A stretch of 64,000 bases of DNA from UBA2199 sp964628035 (GTDB lineage: Bacteria; Acidobacteriota; Aminicenantia; UBA2199). Both the position numbers and the translations under genes were made by a program. Location of the stretch: positions 62,001 through 126,000 of the forward strand of contig CAZVPI010000005.1 of NCBI GenBank assembly GCA_964628035.1. The letters are read 5' to 3'. Positions 54,104 to 62,953 of the stretch are shown here, in pieces (the first letter of the stretch is position 1; each line of letters opens with the position of its first letter). Below the pieces are notes generated by a model, which ran no database searches, had not been told where the DNA came from, and saw only the letters and a program-made list of their open reading frames with translations.

Positions 54104-55083
54104 GACGTCTTCCTGCCGAAGATGATCTTGCCCGAGGTCGACTGCAGCACCGAGGTCACCTCGATTTCGAGCTCGCGGCCGATGTCGCCCTTGGCCTCGT
54201 CGACCACCACCATGGTGCCGTCCTCCAGGTAAGCCAGGCCCTGCTTCTTTTCCTTGCCCTCCTTGGTGATGCGCACCTGCAGCTTCTCCCCCGGGTAGAC
54301 GATGGGCTTGAGGGCGAAGGCGAGCTCGTTGACGTTCAGCACCTTGACATCCTGAAGCTTGGCGATCTTGCTGAGGTTGACGTCGTTGGTGATGATCTTG
54401 AACTTGTGCTCCTGGGCCAGCAGGACGAGCTTCTGGTCGACCTCCTTGACGCCGGGAACGCTCTTGTTCAGGATGGTGACCGAGATCTCCTTGTTCTGCT
54501 GCAGCTGCTCGATGACGTCCAGACCCCGCTTGCCGCGCACTTTCTTGGTGGCATCGGAGGAATCGGCGATGAACTGCAGCTCGGCCAGCACGAACTGGGT
54601 GATGATCAGCTCGCCCTCGACGAACCCCGAGTTGGCGATGGCCACGATGCGGCCGTCGATGATGGCCGAGGTGTCGAGCAGGTAGGACTGGGTGTAGGCG
54701 CTGCTGCCGCGGAAGAACTCGCGGATGTTCAGCGGCGAGAACATGTTGGGCTTGCTCAGCCCGATGAACAGGCCGGTGGCGGGGATGCCGAACAGGAACA
54801 GGGCCTTGAAGAACACGTAGGCCGAGAAGGAGATGGCGATCAGGTTGAACAGCTGGAACGTGACCCAGCCGATGAGGATGCCACCGAGCAGGCCCAGCGA
54901 GGCGCTCCAGATGTGCTTCAACTCGGCCTTGCGGATCTTGTAGACCATCAGCGACAGGGCCAGGGCGAAGGCGGCGCCGAAGGCGGCGCCCAGCCCATGG
55001 GACGTGCCGGCGAACGGCGGGTGCGTGTAGCCGATGACGGCGAACAGGACGACGAAAATGAGCTCGTACAGGTAAATGATCAT
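54100..55083 (-). CDS. PIN-TRAM membrane-anchored nuclease-like protein (YacL family)
   Basis: 327 aa from ATG 55083 (AAGGAG upstream). Four N-terminal membrane helices (about residues 1-125), then a PIN domain with LLDTSAIIDGRI (Asp residues near 147-152) and ITNDVNLSKIA, then a C-terminal TRAM domain. Homologues occur next to ispD/ispF in other bacteria. Likely an RNase anchored in the inner membrane; substrate unknown. Confidence 0.88.
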   Translation of the reverse strand: MIIYLYELIFVVLFAVIGYTHPPFAGTSHGLGAAFGAAFALALSLMVYKIRKAELKHIWSASLGLLGGILIGWVTFQLFNLIAISFSAYVFFKALFLFGIPATGLFIGLSKPNMFSPLNIREFFRGSSAYTQSYLLDTSAIIDGRIVAIANSGFVEGELIITQFVLAELQFIADSSDATKKVRGKRGLDVIEQLQQNKEISVTILNKSVPGVKEVDQKLVLLAQEHKFKIITNDVNLSKIAKLQDVKVLNVNELAFALKPIVYPGEKLQVRITKEGKEKKQGLAYLEDGTMVVVDEAKGDIGRELEIEVTSVLQSTSGKIIFGRKTS

Positions 55084-55207
55084 GGCGTCTCCTTGGTTTC
55101 TGCCGGTGATTCCGCCTGATCCCGATTGTACTCCATTTGCCCGGGCTTGGCAAATGGCGGAACGCTTGTCGCCATGCCGGCCTGTGCGCTTCGCTTGTGG
55201 CCTGGCG

Positions 55208-56569
55208 CTAGCTCTTGAACTGGGCCGGAAGGTCGCGGATGCTGTCGATGGAGATAACCGATATTTCAGGATAATTTGACATCTTACTCTGGGCGGCTGG
55301 CAGCAGCAGCCTTGTAAAGCCTTGACGGTTCGCCTCCTTGATCCTGGTCTCAAGGAAACTGACCGGCCGAAGTTCGCCGGTGAGGCCGATCTCGCCCAGC
55401 GCTGCTGTATCAGGGGGCGGGGCCGCGTTCTTGGCGGAGGAGACCAGGGCCAGGCAGACGGCCAGGTCGGCGGCCGGCTCGCGGATGACCATGCCGCCGG
55501 TTACGTTCAGGAAAACGTCGGACTTGTAGAACGGCAGGCGCAGCTTCTTCTCGATGATGGAGATCAGCATGGCCAGCCGGTAGCCGTCGAAGCCGATGGC
55601 GATGCGCCGGGGGTTGCCGGCGAAGGGGCTCTCCCCCACCAGGGCCTGCACCTCGGTCAGCAGCGGCCGCGTCCCGTTCAGCGCCGGGAAGATGGCCGTC
55701 CCCGGCGCCCGCGACTGGCGGTTCTGGATCAGGACCCGGGAGGGGTCGCTGACCGAGGCCAGGCCGCGCTCCGACATCTGGAAGATGCCCACCTCGTTCA
55801 GGGGCCCGAAGCGGTTCTTCTCGGCGCGCAGCAGGCGCAGGTCGGCCTGGCTCTCGCCCTGGAAATAGAGGACGGCGTCCACCATGTGCTCCAAGGTCTT
55901 CGGCCCGGCCAACTGCCCCTCCTTGGTGATGTGGCCGATCAGGAAGACGGTGACGCCGTCCCCCTTGGCCAGTTCGATCAGCCCGGCCGTGGCCTGGCGC
56001 AGCGCGGCCGGCGAGCCGCTGGGGGCTGTGCCGTTGCCGGACGCCAGGGTCTGGATGGAGTCGACGATCAGGAAGTCGGGCTTGGCCTCGCGGGTGCGGC
56101 GCAGCAGCTCCTCGAGGCTGCCGCTGATGAGAAGCAGGATGGCGCCGGCGCCGATTCCCAGGCGCTCGGCGCGCAGCTTGATCTGCTGGCCCGATTCCTC
56201 GCCCGAGTAGTACAGGACGCTCCGTCCCTGCCCGGCCAGGGCGGCGGCCACCTCCAGCAGCAGGGTCGACTTCCCCACCCCGGGTTCGCCGCCGATGAGC
56301 ACGACCGACTGGCGGACGACGCCCCCGCCCAGGACGCGGTCGAACTCGGAGAGGCCGCTGAGCAGCCGCGGCGCCGCCAGGGCGTCGATGTCGCCCAGCC
56401 GCTGCAGCGTCCCCGCGGCGCCGACCGCGGCGGCCGCGGCCTCGCCCCCGCATTCGCTCAGGGTGTTCCAGCCCTGGCACTGCGGGCAGCGGCCGTAGTA
56501 TTTCGGGGCCTGGAAGCCGCACTCGCTGCATTCGAACTGGGCGGCGGCTCTGCCGGGCTTGGCGGCCAT
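55208..56569 (-). CDS. radA: DNA repair protein RadA
   Basis: 453 aa. N-terminal zinc finger CSECGFQAPKYYGRCPQC (about residues 14-31), Walker A GGEPGVGKS (about residue 93), KNRFGPLNEVG (RadA motif, about residue 256) and a C-terminal Lon protease-like domain. Branch migration and processing of recombination intermediates. Downstream of dnaB by 41 nt. Confidence 0.95.
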   Translation of the reverse strand: MAAKPGRAAAQFECSECGFQAPKYYGRCPQCQGWNTLSECGGEAAAAAVGAAGTLQRLGDIDALAAPRLLSGLSEFDRVLGGGVVRQSVVLIGGEPGVGKSTLLLEVAAALAGQGRSVLYYSGEESGQQIKLRAERLGIGAGAILLLISGSLEELLRRTREAKPDFLIVDSIQTLASGNGTAPSGSPAALRQATAGLIELAKGDGVTVFLIGHITKEGQLAGPKTLEHMVDAVLYFQGESQADLRLLRAEKNRFGPLNEVGIFQMSERGLASVSDPSRVLIQNRQSRAPGTAIFPALNGTRPLLTEVQALVGESPFAGNPRRIAIGFDGYRLAMLISIIEKKLRLPFYKSDVFLNVTGGMVIREPAADLAVCLALVSSAKNAAPPPDTAALGEIGLTGELRPVSFLETRIKEANRQGFTRLLLPAAQSKMSNYPEISVISIDSIRDLPAQFKS

Positions 56570-56610
56570 GGCGAAACCTCAGGCGAACGGCGCGGGGGCC
56601 ATCGGCGCGG

Positions 56611-57978
56611 CTATTCCCTCTCGACGAATTCCATGTTGGCGAACTTGGTGAACTTGTCGAGGAAGGCCAGGGTGATCTTGCCGGTCGGGCCGTTGCGCTG
56701 CTTGGCGATGATCAGGTCGGCCTCGCCCTTTCTCTCGGAGTCCTTGTCGAACTGGTCGTCGCGGTGGATGAAGATGACCACGTCGGCGTCCTGCTCGATG
56801 GAGCCGCTCTCCTTGAGGTCCGACAGCTGGTACTTGGGCCCCTTCTCCCTCTTGCCGCCGCGGGTCTCGGGCGCGCGGTTGAGCTGGGCCAGGGCCACGA
56901 CCGGGATCTGCAGCTCCTTGGCCAGCTCCTTGAGCGAGGCGGTGATGATGGCCACCTCCTGGGCGCGCGTGTCGCTGCGGCGCAGGTGCTCGCCGGTGAC
57001 CTTCATCAGCTGCAGGTAGTCGACAAAGACCACGTCCAGGTTCTTCTCGGCCTTCAGCTTGCGCGCCCGGGCCTTCATCTCGACGATGGACAGCGAGGCC
57101 GAATCGTCGATGTACAGCCGGGCCTTCTGCAGCTCGGAGGCGGCCAGCTCCAGGTCGCTCCACTCCTTTTTGGTCAGGTTGGGCCGGCCGGTGCGGATGG
57201 CGGCCATGCTCACCCGCGCCTGGATGGCCAGCATGCGCATCAGCACCTGCTGGCGCGACATCTCAATGGAGTAGAAGGCCACCGACTTCTCCTCCTTGAC
57301 CGCCAGGTGCACGGCGATGTTCAGGGCCAGCGCCGTCTTGCCCATGGAGGGGCGGGCGGCGAAAACGATCAGGTCGCCCTTCTGGAAGCCCGAGGTGATG
57401 CCGTCCAGCTCGTAAAAGCCGGATTTCAGCCCCTGGCTCTCGCCCTTCTTCTGGATCTTCTCGATCAGGTCCATCGTCTCCGGGACCATGTCGGCGGTGG
57501 ACTTGAAGCCGGCCTTCTCCCGCCACTCGGCGATGCGGATGAACTCCTCCTGCATCTCGTTGAGCAGGCCCACGGTGTCGGCGCCGGGCTCCACCCCCTT
57601 CTGGATGATCCCCCGCGAGGCCAGGATGATCTTGCGCAGCGTGGAGCGGTCCTTGACGATCTGGATGTATTCCTTGATGTCCAGGTTCTCGGGGATGTCG
57701 TCGACCAGGGCGGTGATGAAGGCGTGGCCGCCGACGAACTGCAGCTTCTTGCGCTTCTCTAGCAGGCTGGAGACGGTGATGATGTCGGCGGCCGAGCCGG
57801 CGTCGGCCAGCTGCAGCACGGCCTGGGCGATCAGCACGTGGCTGTCGCGGAAAAAGTCCTCGCTGACGAGCTCGGAGAAGACCTGGTTGATGTAGCGGTT
57901 GTCGACCAGCATCGCCCCCAACAGCGCCTTCTCGGCGATCTCGTCATGGGGCAGGACCCCGTTGAGCTCCGGAGCCAT
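56611..57978 (-). CDS. dnaB: Replicative DNA helicase
   Basis: 455 aa. N-terminal domain with AEKALLGAMLVDNR, then a RecA-like domain with ARPSMGKTALALN (Walker A) and DVVFVDYLQLM (Walker B), and the final EQDADVVIFIHRD. Unwinds DNA at the fork. Follows rplI by 7 nt. Confidence 0.95.
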   Translation of the reverse strand: MAPELNGVLPHDEIAEKALLGAMLVDNRYINQVFSELVSEDFFRDSHVLIAQAVLQLADAGSAADIITVSSLLEKRKKLQFVGGHAFITALVDDIPENLDIKEYIQIVKDRSTLRKIILASRGIIQKGVEPGADTVGLLNEMQEEFIRIAEWREKAGFKSTADMVPETMDLIEKIQKKGESQGLKSGFYELDGITSGFQKGDLIVFAARPSMGKTALALNIAVHLAVKEEKSVAFYSIEMSRQQVLMRMLAIQARVSMAAIRTGRPNLTKKEWSDLELAASELQKARLYIDDSASLSIVEMKARARKLKAEKNLDVVFVDYLQLMKVTGEHLRRSDTRAQEVAIITASLKELAKELQIPVVALAQLNRAPETRGGKREKGPKYQLSDLKESGSIEQDADVVIFIHRDDQFDKDSERKGEADLIIAKQRNGPTGKITLAFLDKFTKFANMEFVERE

Positions 57979-57985
57979 GGGCCGT

Positions 57986-58447
57986 TCAGGCCTGCGCTTC
58001 CTCTTCTTCCTTCAGGACCGTGACCGGGATCGCGGCTTCGACGCCCTGGAACAGCTTGATCCTGGCGGTGAATTCCCCCAGGCGCTTGATGGGCTCGTCG
58101 AGGTGGATCTTTTTCTTCTCCACGGCGACGCCCTGGTCGGCCAGCGCCTTCTCGATCTCGGCGGTCGTCACCGAGCCGAAGAGCACGTCGTTCTCACCGG
58201 CCTTCTTGCGCATGACCAGGCGCACGCCTTCCAGCTTGCGCTTCTGCTCGCCGGCGGCCAGCTTCTCCATCTCCAGCTTCTTCTGGTGCTTCTTCTTGCG
58301 GGCGGCCATCAGGGCCAGGTTGTGCTCGCTGACCTCGACGGCCAGACGCCGCGGCATCAGGAAGTTGCGGGCGAAGCCCTTCTTGACCTCGACCACGTCG
58401 CCCAGCTGGCCCACCTTCTCCACGTCCGATGTCAGGATGACTTTCAT
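57986..58447 (-). CDS. rplI: 50S ribosomal protein L9
   Basis: 153 aa. MKVILTSDVEKVGQLGDVVE and GFARNFLMPR at the N-terminus are classic L9. C-terminal domain ends in an acidic tail. ATGA overlap with rpsR. In the conserved rpsF-rpsR-rplI-dnaB cluster. Confidence 0.96.
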   Translation of the reverse strand: MKVILTSDVEKVGQLGDVVEVKKGFARNFLMPRRLAVEVSEHNLALMAARKKKHQKKLEMEKLAAGEQKRKLEGVRLVMRKKAGENDVLFGSVTTAEIEKALADQGVAVEKKKIHLDEPIKRLGEFTARIKLFQGVEAAIPVTVLKEEEEAQA

Positions 58448-58719
58448 GACAGCCTCTTCTTTTCCTCGGTGAAGCGGATCAGCGCCATCTGCCGGGCGCG
58501 CTTGATGGCCTTGGACAGCTGCTTCTGGTGGTAGGCGCAGGTGCCGCTGACGCGGGCCGGGAAGATGCGCCCCGTCTCGGAGATGAAGTTCTCCAGCACC
58601 TTGTGGTTCTTGTAATCGATCAAATGCACGCGTTCCTTGCAGAAGGCGCAGAACTTCTTGCGCGCCGAATAATATTTCTTGGCGGGCTTGCCCTCGCCGG
58701 CGTTACTTCTCGGTTGCAT
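58444..58719 (-). CDS. rpsR: 30S ribosomal protein S18
   Basis: 91 aa. FCAFCKERVHLIDYKNHKVL and GRIFPARVSGTC are S18 motifs. The CxxC and later Cys suggest the zinc-binding form. GGAGGAGAGCC lies before the ATG. Overlaps rpsF by 17 bp. Confidence 0.96.
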   Translation of the reverse strand: MQPRSNAGEGKPAKKYYSARKKFCAFCKERVHLIDYKNHKVLENFISETGRIFPARVSGTCAYHQKQLSKAIKRARQMALIRFTEEKKRLS

Positions 58720-59134
58720 GGCTCTCCTCCTCGCTTTCGCCCGCGTCCCCGCCTTCCCTCTCCTCGCCGCGGTTCTCCAGGCTCTTCTTGCGGATGCGGT
58801 CGATCTTGGCCCAGCGCTTGGTCAGCTTGTTGGATTTCTTCAGCTTGTCGTCCAGGCGCAGGGTGATGAAGCGCAGCACCTTCTCCATCTGCTTCAGGCG
58901 CCGCTCCAGGGTGGCGACGACGCCGCCGTCCACCTGCGCCTGCACGAACACGTAGTGCCCCTCCAGGTGCTTCTGGATGGGATAGGACAGCTTTTTCCGG
59001 CCCCACTCGTCCAGGCCCTCGATGACCCCCCCGGCCTTGGTGAGGATCGAGGTGATGGCCTCGACGACCTTCTTGACTTCCTCGTCAGTCGCCTCGGGGG
59101 TGACGATGAAGCCGATCTCGTACCTGCTCGTCAT
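58703..59134 (-). CDS. rpsF: 30S ribosomal protein S6
   Basis: 143 aa. TSRYEIGFIVTPEATDEEV and WGRKKLSYPIQKHLEGHYV fit S6. The C-terminus has an acidic extension (EESEEE type), as in S6 of E. coli, which is glutamylated. AAGGAGG is within the overlap with pth. Confidence 0.96.
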   Translation of the reverse strand: MTSRYEIGFIVTPEATDEEVKKVVEAITSILTKAGGVIEGLDEWGRKKLSYPIQKHLEGHYVFVQAQVDGGVVATLERRLKQMEKVLRFITLRLDDKLKKSNKLTKRWAKIDRIRKKSLENRGEEREGGDAGESEEESHATEK

Positions 59135-59753
59135 GATTCCTCCTTGTGGATGGTTTAGCCTCTTCCTGAGGAAGAAGCAAGGAGTTGTTTCTCCTGTTGT
59201 ATCGATTCATCACGTGATGAATGTCCTCTTGCAGGATGTCCTCGGCGGCGTCGGCGGCCCGCTCCGCCCCCGCACGCAGGGAGGCCAGCGGCCGGCCGCG
59301 CAGCGGCGTGAGCACGTAGCGCACCAGGTCGCCCACCTCGGGCCGCTCGGGGCGGATGCCGATGCGCAGGCGGGGGAACTCCTGGCTGCCCAGGTGCTGC
59401 AGGATCGAGCGCATCCCCTTGTGGCTGCCGGCGCTGCCGCGCTCGCGCAGGCGCACGCCGCCCAGCGGCAGGTCGATGTCGTCGTAGATGACGAGCAGCT
59501 CGCCGGCGTCCAGGTCGAACATGCGCCGCAGCTTGGCCACGGCCTGGCCCGATTCGTTCATGTAGGTCATGGGCTTGGCCAGGACCACGTCGCGACCGTG
59601 CAGCCGGGTCTTGCGGAAGCGCAGCAGGCCCCCCAGCGCGGCCAGCTCGACGCCATGGCGGCGGCACAGCTCGTCGATGCACAGGAAGCCCGCGTTGTGC
59701 GGGGTCTTCTCGTACTTCGCTTCGGGGTTGCCCAGTCCGATGAACGCAAAAAT
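59085..59753 (-). CDS. pth: Peptidyl-tRNA hydrolase with likely AUU start
   Basis: 222 aa. Motifs: GLGNP (residues 6-10), PHNAGF with catalytic His (about 20), KPMTYMNESG, YDDIDLPLG with Asp and SAGSHKG. The frame has a TAG stop 12 nt upstream of ATT at 59753. No ATG, GTG or TTG lies between it and GLGNP, and AGGAGGG sits 4 nt upstream of the ATT, giving the normal N-terminal length. AUU is a known rare start (infC). A frameshift or sequencing error is the alternative. Overlaps the rpsF start by 50 bp; the C-terminus is about 30 residues longer than usual. Confidence 0.85.
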   Translation of the reverse strand: MFAFIGLGNPEAKYEKTPHNAGFLCIDELCRRHGVELAALGGLLRFRKTRLHGRDVVLAKPMTYMNESGQAVAKLRRMFDLDAGELLVIYDDIDLPLGGVRLRERGSAGSHKGMRSILQHLGSQEFPRLRIGIRPERPEVGDLVRYVLTPLRGRPLASLRAGAERAADAAEDILQEDIHHVMNRYNRRNNSLLLPQEEAKPSTRRNHDEQVRDRLHRHPRGD

Positions 59754-59762
59754 GGATCCCTC

Positions 59763-60503
59763 CTATTTCTTTTCCTTGCCCTTGTCGGCTTCCTTGCCGG
59801 GGGCGGACTTCTGGGCCGCGGCGCCCTTGCCGGCGGCTTCCTTGGCGGCCTCGCCTTCCTTGGCCTCGCCGGCGGCCGGGGCGGCGCCCTCGGCAGCGGC
59901 CTCGGGGGCGGCCTCGGGGGCGGCGACCTCTTCCTTGGCCTTGGCGGCCACCGAGCAGATGACGGTGTTGGCCGGCGAGATGTACTGGAAGGCGTCGTGC
60001 TTGGGCAGGTCGGCCACGCGGACGGCCTGGTTCAGGTGCAGGCCGGAGATATCCAGGCGGATCTCCTTGGGAATGCTGGTGGGCAGGCTGCGCACCAGCA
60101 CCTCGCGGTGGATGAACTCCAGCAGCCCGTCCTCGGCCTTGACGCCGACGGGCTCGCCCTCGAGCACCACCGGCACCTCGACGTCGACCGGCTTGTTCAG
60201 GTCGATGCGGATGAAGTCGACGTGGATGATGCGGTCGGAGAGGTAATCGTACTGGATCTCCTTGATCATGGCGTCGAAGGTGGCCTTGTCGCCCTGGACG
60301 ATGCGCAGGATCGAGTTGTCCTTGTTCTCCGAGCGGAGGATGCCCTTGACGTCGGCGAGCTGGACGGCGATGGGCACGCTCTCGGCGCTGATGCCGTAGA
60401 CGACGGCCGGGACCTTGCCGGCGGCGCGCAGGTCCTTGCGGACGCGCTTGCTTATTTCGCTCCGGGGCTCGGCGTTGATGGTAATGATGTTCTCCATGTT
60501 CAC
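59763..60503 (-). CDS. rplY: 50S ribosomal protein L25/general stress protein Ctc
   Basis: 246 aa. The N-terminal domain (INAEPRSEISKRVRKDLRAAG) binds 5S rRNA. A second beta domain follows with VHVDFIRIDLNKPV, then an Ala/Glu/Lys-rich tail of about 60 residues. The Ctc (two-domain) form. Lies between pth and prs, as in Pseudomonas. Confidence 0.95.
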   Translation of the reverse strand: MNMENIITINAEPRSEISKRVRKDLRAAGKVPAVVYGISAESVPIAVQLADVKGILRSENKDNSILRIVQGDKATFDAMIKEIQYDYLSDRIIHVDFIRIDLNKPVDVEVPVVLEGEPVGVKAEDGLLEFIHREVLVRSLPTSIPKEIRLDISGLHLNQAVRVADLPKHDAFQYISPANTVICSVAAKAKEEVAAPEAAPEAAAEGAAPAAGEAKEGEAAKEAAGKGAAAQKSAPGKEADKGKEKK

Positions 60504-60504
60504 C

Positions 60505-61458
60505 TCATTTTATCAGGAAAAGTTTGGATACGGAGGTCTCGCGGTGGATGCTCTCGATGGCCTGGGCGAACAGCCGCCCCACCGACAGCACCTTGATCTT
60601 GGGGCACTCGCTGCGCGGGCAGCGGCGCGGGATGGTGTCGGTGACGAAGATCGTCTCCAGCGGCGCGGCGTTGATGCGGGCGATGGCCTGGCCGGAGAAG
60701 ATGCCGTGGGTGCAGGCGGCGTAGATCTTGCGCGCGCCGCGCTCCTTCAGGGCGTTGATGGTGGCGCTCAGGGTGCCGGCGGTGTCGATGATGTCGTCGA
60801 CGATGATGGCGTTCTTGCCGCGCACGTCGCCGATGATGTGCATCAGCTCGGCCACGTTGGGCTGGGTGCGCTTCTTGTCGGCGATGGCCAGGTCGGCGTT
60901 GAGCTTGCGGGCGAAGAGCCGCGCCCGCTCCACGCCGCCGGCGTCGGGGGCGACGATGACCACGTCCCTCAGGTTCATCTGCTTGAAGTGGGAGATGAAC
61001 ACCGGCAGGGCCATGAGGTTGTCCACCGGGATGTTGAAGAAGCCCTGGATCTGGGCGGCGTGCAGGTCGATGGTCAGCACGCGGGAGAAGCCCGCCGTCT
61101 CCAGCAGGTCGGCCAGGAGGCGCGCCGAGATGGCCACGCGCGGCCGGTCCTTGCGGTCCTGGCGGGCGTAGGCGTAATAGGTGATGACCGCGGTGATGCG
61201 CCGGGCCGAGGCGCGCTTGAAGGCGTCGGCCATCAGCAGCAGCTGCATGATGTGGAAGTTGCTGTCGGCGCAGAGCGACTGCACGACGAAGACGTCGGCG
61301 CCGCGGACGTTCTCGTGGCTCTGGAAGCGGATCTCGCCGTCGGAAAAGACGTCGAGCACCGATTTCCCGAGGCGGCTGCGCAGGCGGCCGGCGATCTCGC
61401 CGGCCAGCTTCTCGTTCGAGGTGCCGGAAAAGATCAGGAACTTGTTGCCGTTGATCAT
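60505..61458 (-). CDS. prs: Ribose-phosphate pyrophosphokinase
   Basis: 317 aa. Makes PRPP from ribose-5-phosphate and ATP. RDRKDRPRVAISARL-type sequence with flexible loop (YAYARQDRKDRPR), VIVAPDAGGVERAR and IIVDDIIDTAGTL (PRPP loop) are present. The ATG shares an ATGA with the ispE stop codon. Length matches the family. Confidence 0.96.
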   Translation of the reverse strand: MINGNKFLIFSGTSNEKLAGEIAGRLRSRLGKSVLDVFSDGEIRFQSHENVRGADVFVVQSLCADSNFHIMQLLLMADAFKRASARRITAVITYYAYARQDRKDRPRVAISARLLADLLETAGFSRVLTIDLHAAQIQGFFNIPVDNLMALPVFISHFKQMNLRDVVIVAPDAGGVERARLFARKLNADLAIADKKRTQPNVAELMHIIGDVRGKNAIIVDDIIDTAGTLSATINALKERGARKIYAACTHGIFSGQAIARINAAPLETIFVTDTIPRRCPRSECPKIKVLSVGRLFAQAIESIHRETSVSKLFLIK

Positions 61459-62375
61459 GTGGTTTTCCTGGGGCGGGAGGATTCGAACCTCCGAATCTCG
61501 GCTCCAAAGGCCGATGCCTTACCGCTTGGCCACACCCCAATGCTCTCCTGGTATTGAATTGGGCCGATGAAGCGGGTGAGCAGCGTACCCGGCAGGCGCC
61601 GGGCCAGGGCGGACAGCCGCCTGCCGTGGCCGATGGCGAACACCGCCGCGCCGCTGCCTGTCATCTGCACGAACCCGCCTCCTGCTTGCGCCATTTTTTC
61701 CTTGATTTCCCTGATCCGCGGGAACAATTCAAAGGTAACTCGTTCCAGATCGTTTCGCAATATGGAGAAGTCGCCCTTTCTCAGGAAGAGTTGTATTTTA
61801 CTGGGAAAAACGGCATTTGTCAAGCGCAGTCGGGAAAAGACCAGGGCCGTGGAAACGGCCGCCGCAGGCAGGTGCAGGGCGACAGCGCGCGGGCGCAGTG
61901 CGGGCAGCGGGGTCAGCTCGTCCCCGATCCCCTCCCCCAGCGCCGTGCCGCCGAGAAGGAAGAAGGGGACGTCGGCCCCCAGGACCGCGGCCAGGTCGTG
62001 CAGCTGCGCCAGGGGGATGCCCAGCCCGAAGTGGCGGTCCAGGAAGCGCAGCATCACGGCGGCGTTGCCGCTTCCCCCGCCCAGGCCCGCCCCGGGGGGG
62101 ATGCGCTTGCGCACGCGCACGGTGAAGCCGCGGCGCAGCCGCCAGTTCTCGGCGAGCAGCCGGTAGGCGCGGGCCATGGTGTTGCGCCCGTCCCAGGGGA
62201 CGCGCGGGTCGCTGCCGCTCAGGCGCAGCCGCGCCTGCGCGATCTCGCGCAGTTCGAGGTCGTCGTGCAGGGCCAGGGTCTGGAAGACGGTGCGCAGGGT
62301 GTGGTAGCCGTCCGGGCGGCGGCCGGTGATCTCCAGCCCCAGGTTGATCTTGGCGTGGGAGCGGAGCCGGATCAC
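61455..62375 (-). CDS. ispE: 4-diphosphocytidyl-2-C-methyl-D-erythritol kinase (IspE), frame through tRNA-Gln
   Basis: 306 aa from the GTG at 62375, overlapping the LolB-like stop by GTGA. GHMP motifs: HAKINLGLEITGRRPDGYH near the N-terminus, PPGAGLGGGSGNAAVML (about residues 86-102) and MTGSGAAVFAI. About 278 residues fit the enzyme. The last 28 (after QYQESIG) are a translation of the tRNA-Gln gene, because no stop occurs before 61455, giving an ATGA overlap with prs. IspE acts in the MEP pathway. Confidence 0.92.
   Translation of the reverse strand: MIRLRSHAKINLGLEITGRRPDGYHTLRTVFQTLALHDDLELREIAQARLRLSGSDPRVPWDGRNTMARAYRLLAENWRLRRGFTVRVRKRIPPGAGLGGGSGNAAVMLRFLDRHFGLGIPLAQLHDLAAVLGADVPFFLLGGTALGEGIGDELTPLPALRPRAVALHLPAAAVSTALVFSRLRLTNAVFPSKIQLFLRKGDFSILRNDLERVTFELFPRIREIKEKMAQAGGGFVQMTGSGAAVFAIGHGRRLSALARRLPGTLLTRFIGPIQYQESIGVWPSGKASAFGAEIRRFESSRPRKTT
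61468..61539 (-). tRNA. tRNA-Gln (TTG)
   Basis: 72 nt including discriminator G. Acceptor TGGGGTG with CGCCCCA, T-loop GGTTCGAATCC, anticodon loop CTTTGGA giving TTG for CAA codons. No CCA is encoded (the next bases are GAA), unlike the other two tRNAs. It lies wholly inside the ispE reading frame. Confidence 0.95.
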
Positions 62376-62944
62376 GGGCCCAGGACCTCCTCCAGTTCGG
62401 CGGCCCGGTAGCGCCTTTCGTAGTCGACCCAGACGAGCCTTCCAGGCCTGGCCTCGATCTTGAGGAGGCGCAGGGACAGCTCGGCCTCCCCGCGCCGCAG
62501 GCGCACCTGCCGCGGCGCGGCCCCGGTCTCGCCCTCCAGCCAGGCCTCGATGCCGCTTTCGGCCAGGCGCTGCGGCACCCGCCCCTCCAGCAGCAGCGCT
62601 TTCAACTCGGCCAGCGGCAGGCCGATGCCCCACAGCCGTCCGAGCAGGAGGCTGAAATCGCCTTTCCAGTAGGTCCGGGACGAAAAATTGGCCAGCAGCG
62701 CTTCCTCGCCGGCCACGGCCAGCTCCAGGCCTGCCTGGTTGAGCGGGGTGAAAAAGACGAATTTCGATCGCTCGCCGCCGCAGCGCCAGAAGACCCTGCC
62801 GCTCTGGCGCTCCCTCCCCTCGCGGAAGGCGAAACGGGCGCTGATGGCGCGGAAAGAGGGCTCCTCCCCGGGTTCAAGGACCGGCCTGGCTGTCCGGCAG
62901 GAGGCGGCCAGAACGAGAAGGAGCAGAAGGAGGGCTGGCTTCAT
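62372..62944 (-). CDS. Outer-membrane lipoprotein, LolB-like
   Basis: 190 aa. Lipoprotein signal MKPALLLLLLVLAASC with Cys16. The mature part is a beta-rich unclosed barrel-type sequence with VDYERRYR near the end. Sequence alone does not prove LolB, but the order lolB-ispE-tRNA-Gln-prs-rplY-pth matches Pseudomonas, where the first gene is lolB. It would receive lipoproteins from LolA. A DUF4292-type lipoprotein is an alternative. Confidence 0.6.
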   Translation of the reverse strand: MKPALLLLLLVLAASCRTARPVLEPGEEPSFRAISARFAFREGRERQSGRVFWRCGGERSKFVFFTPLNQAGLELAVAGEEALLANFSSRTYWKGDFSLLLGRLWGIGLPLAELKALLLEGRVPQRLAESGIEAWLEGETGAAPRQVRLRRGEAELSLRLLKIEARPGRLVWVDYERRYRAAELEEVLGP

Positions 62945-62953
62945 GACAAGCGC

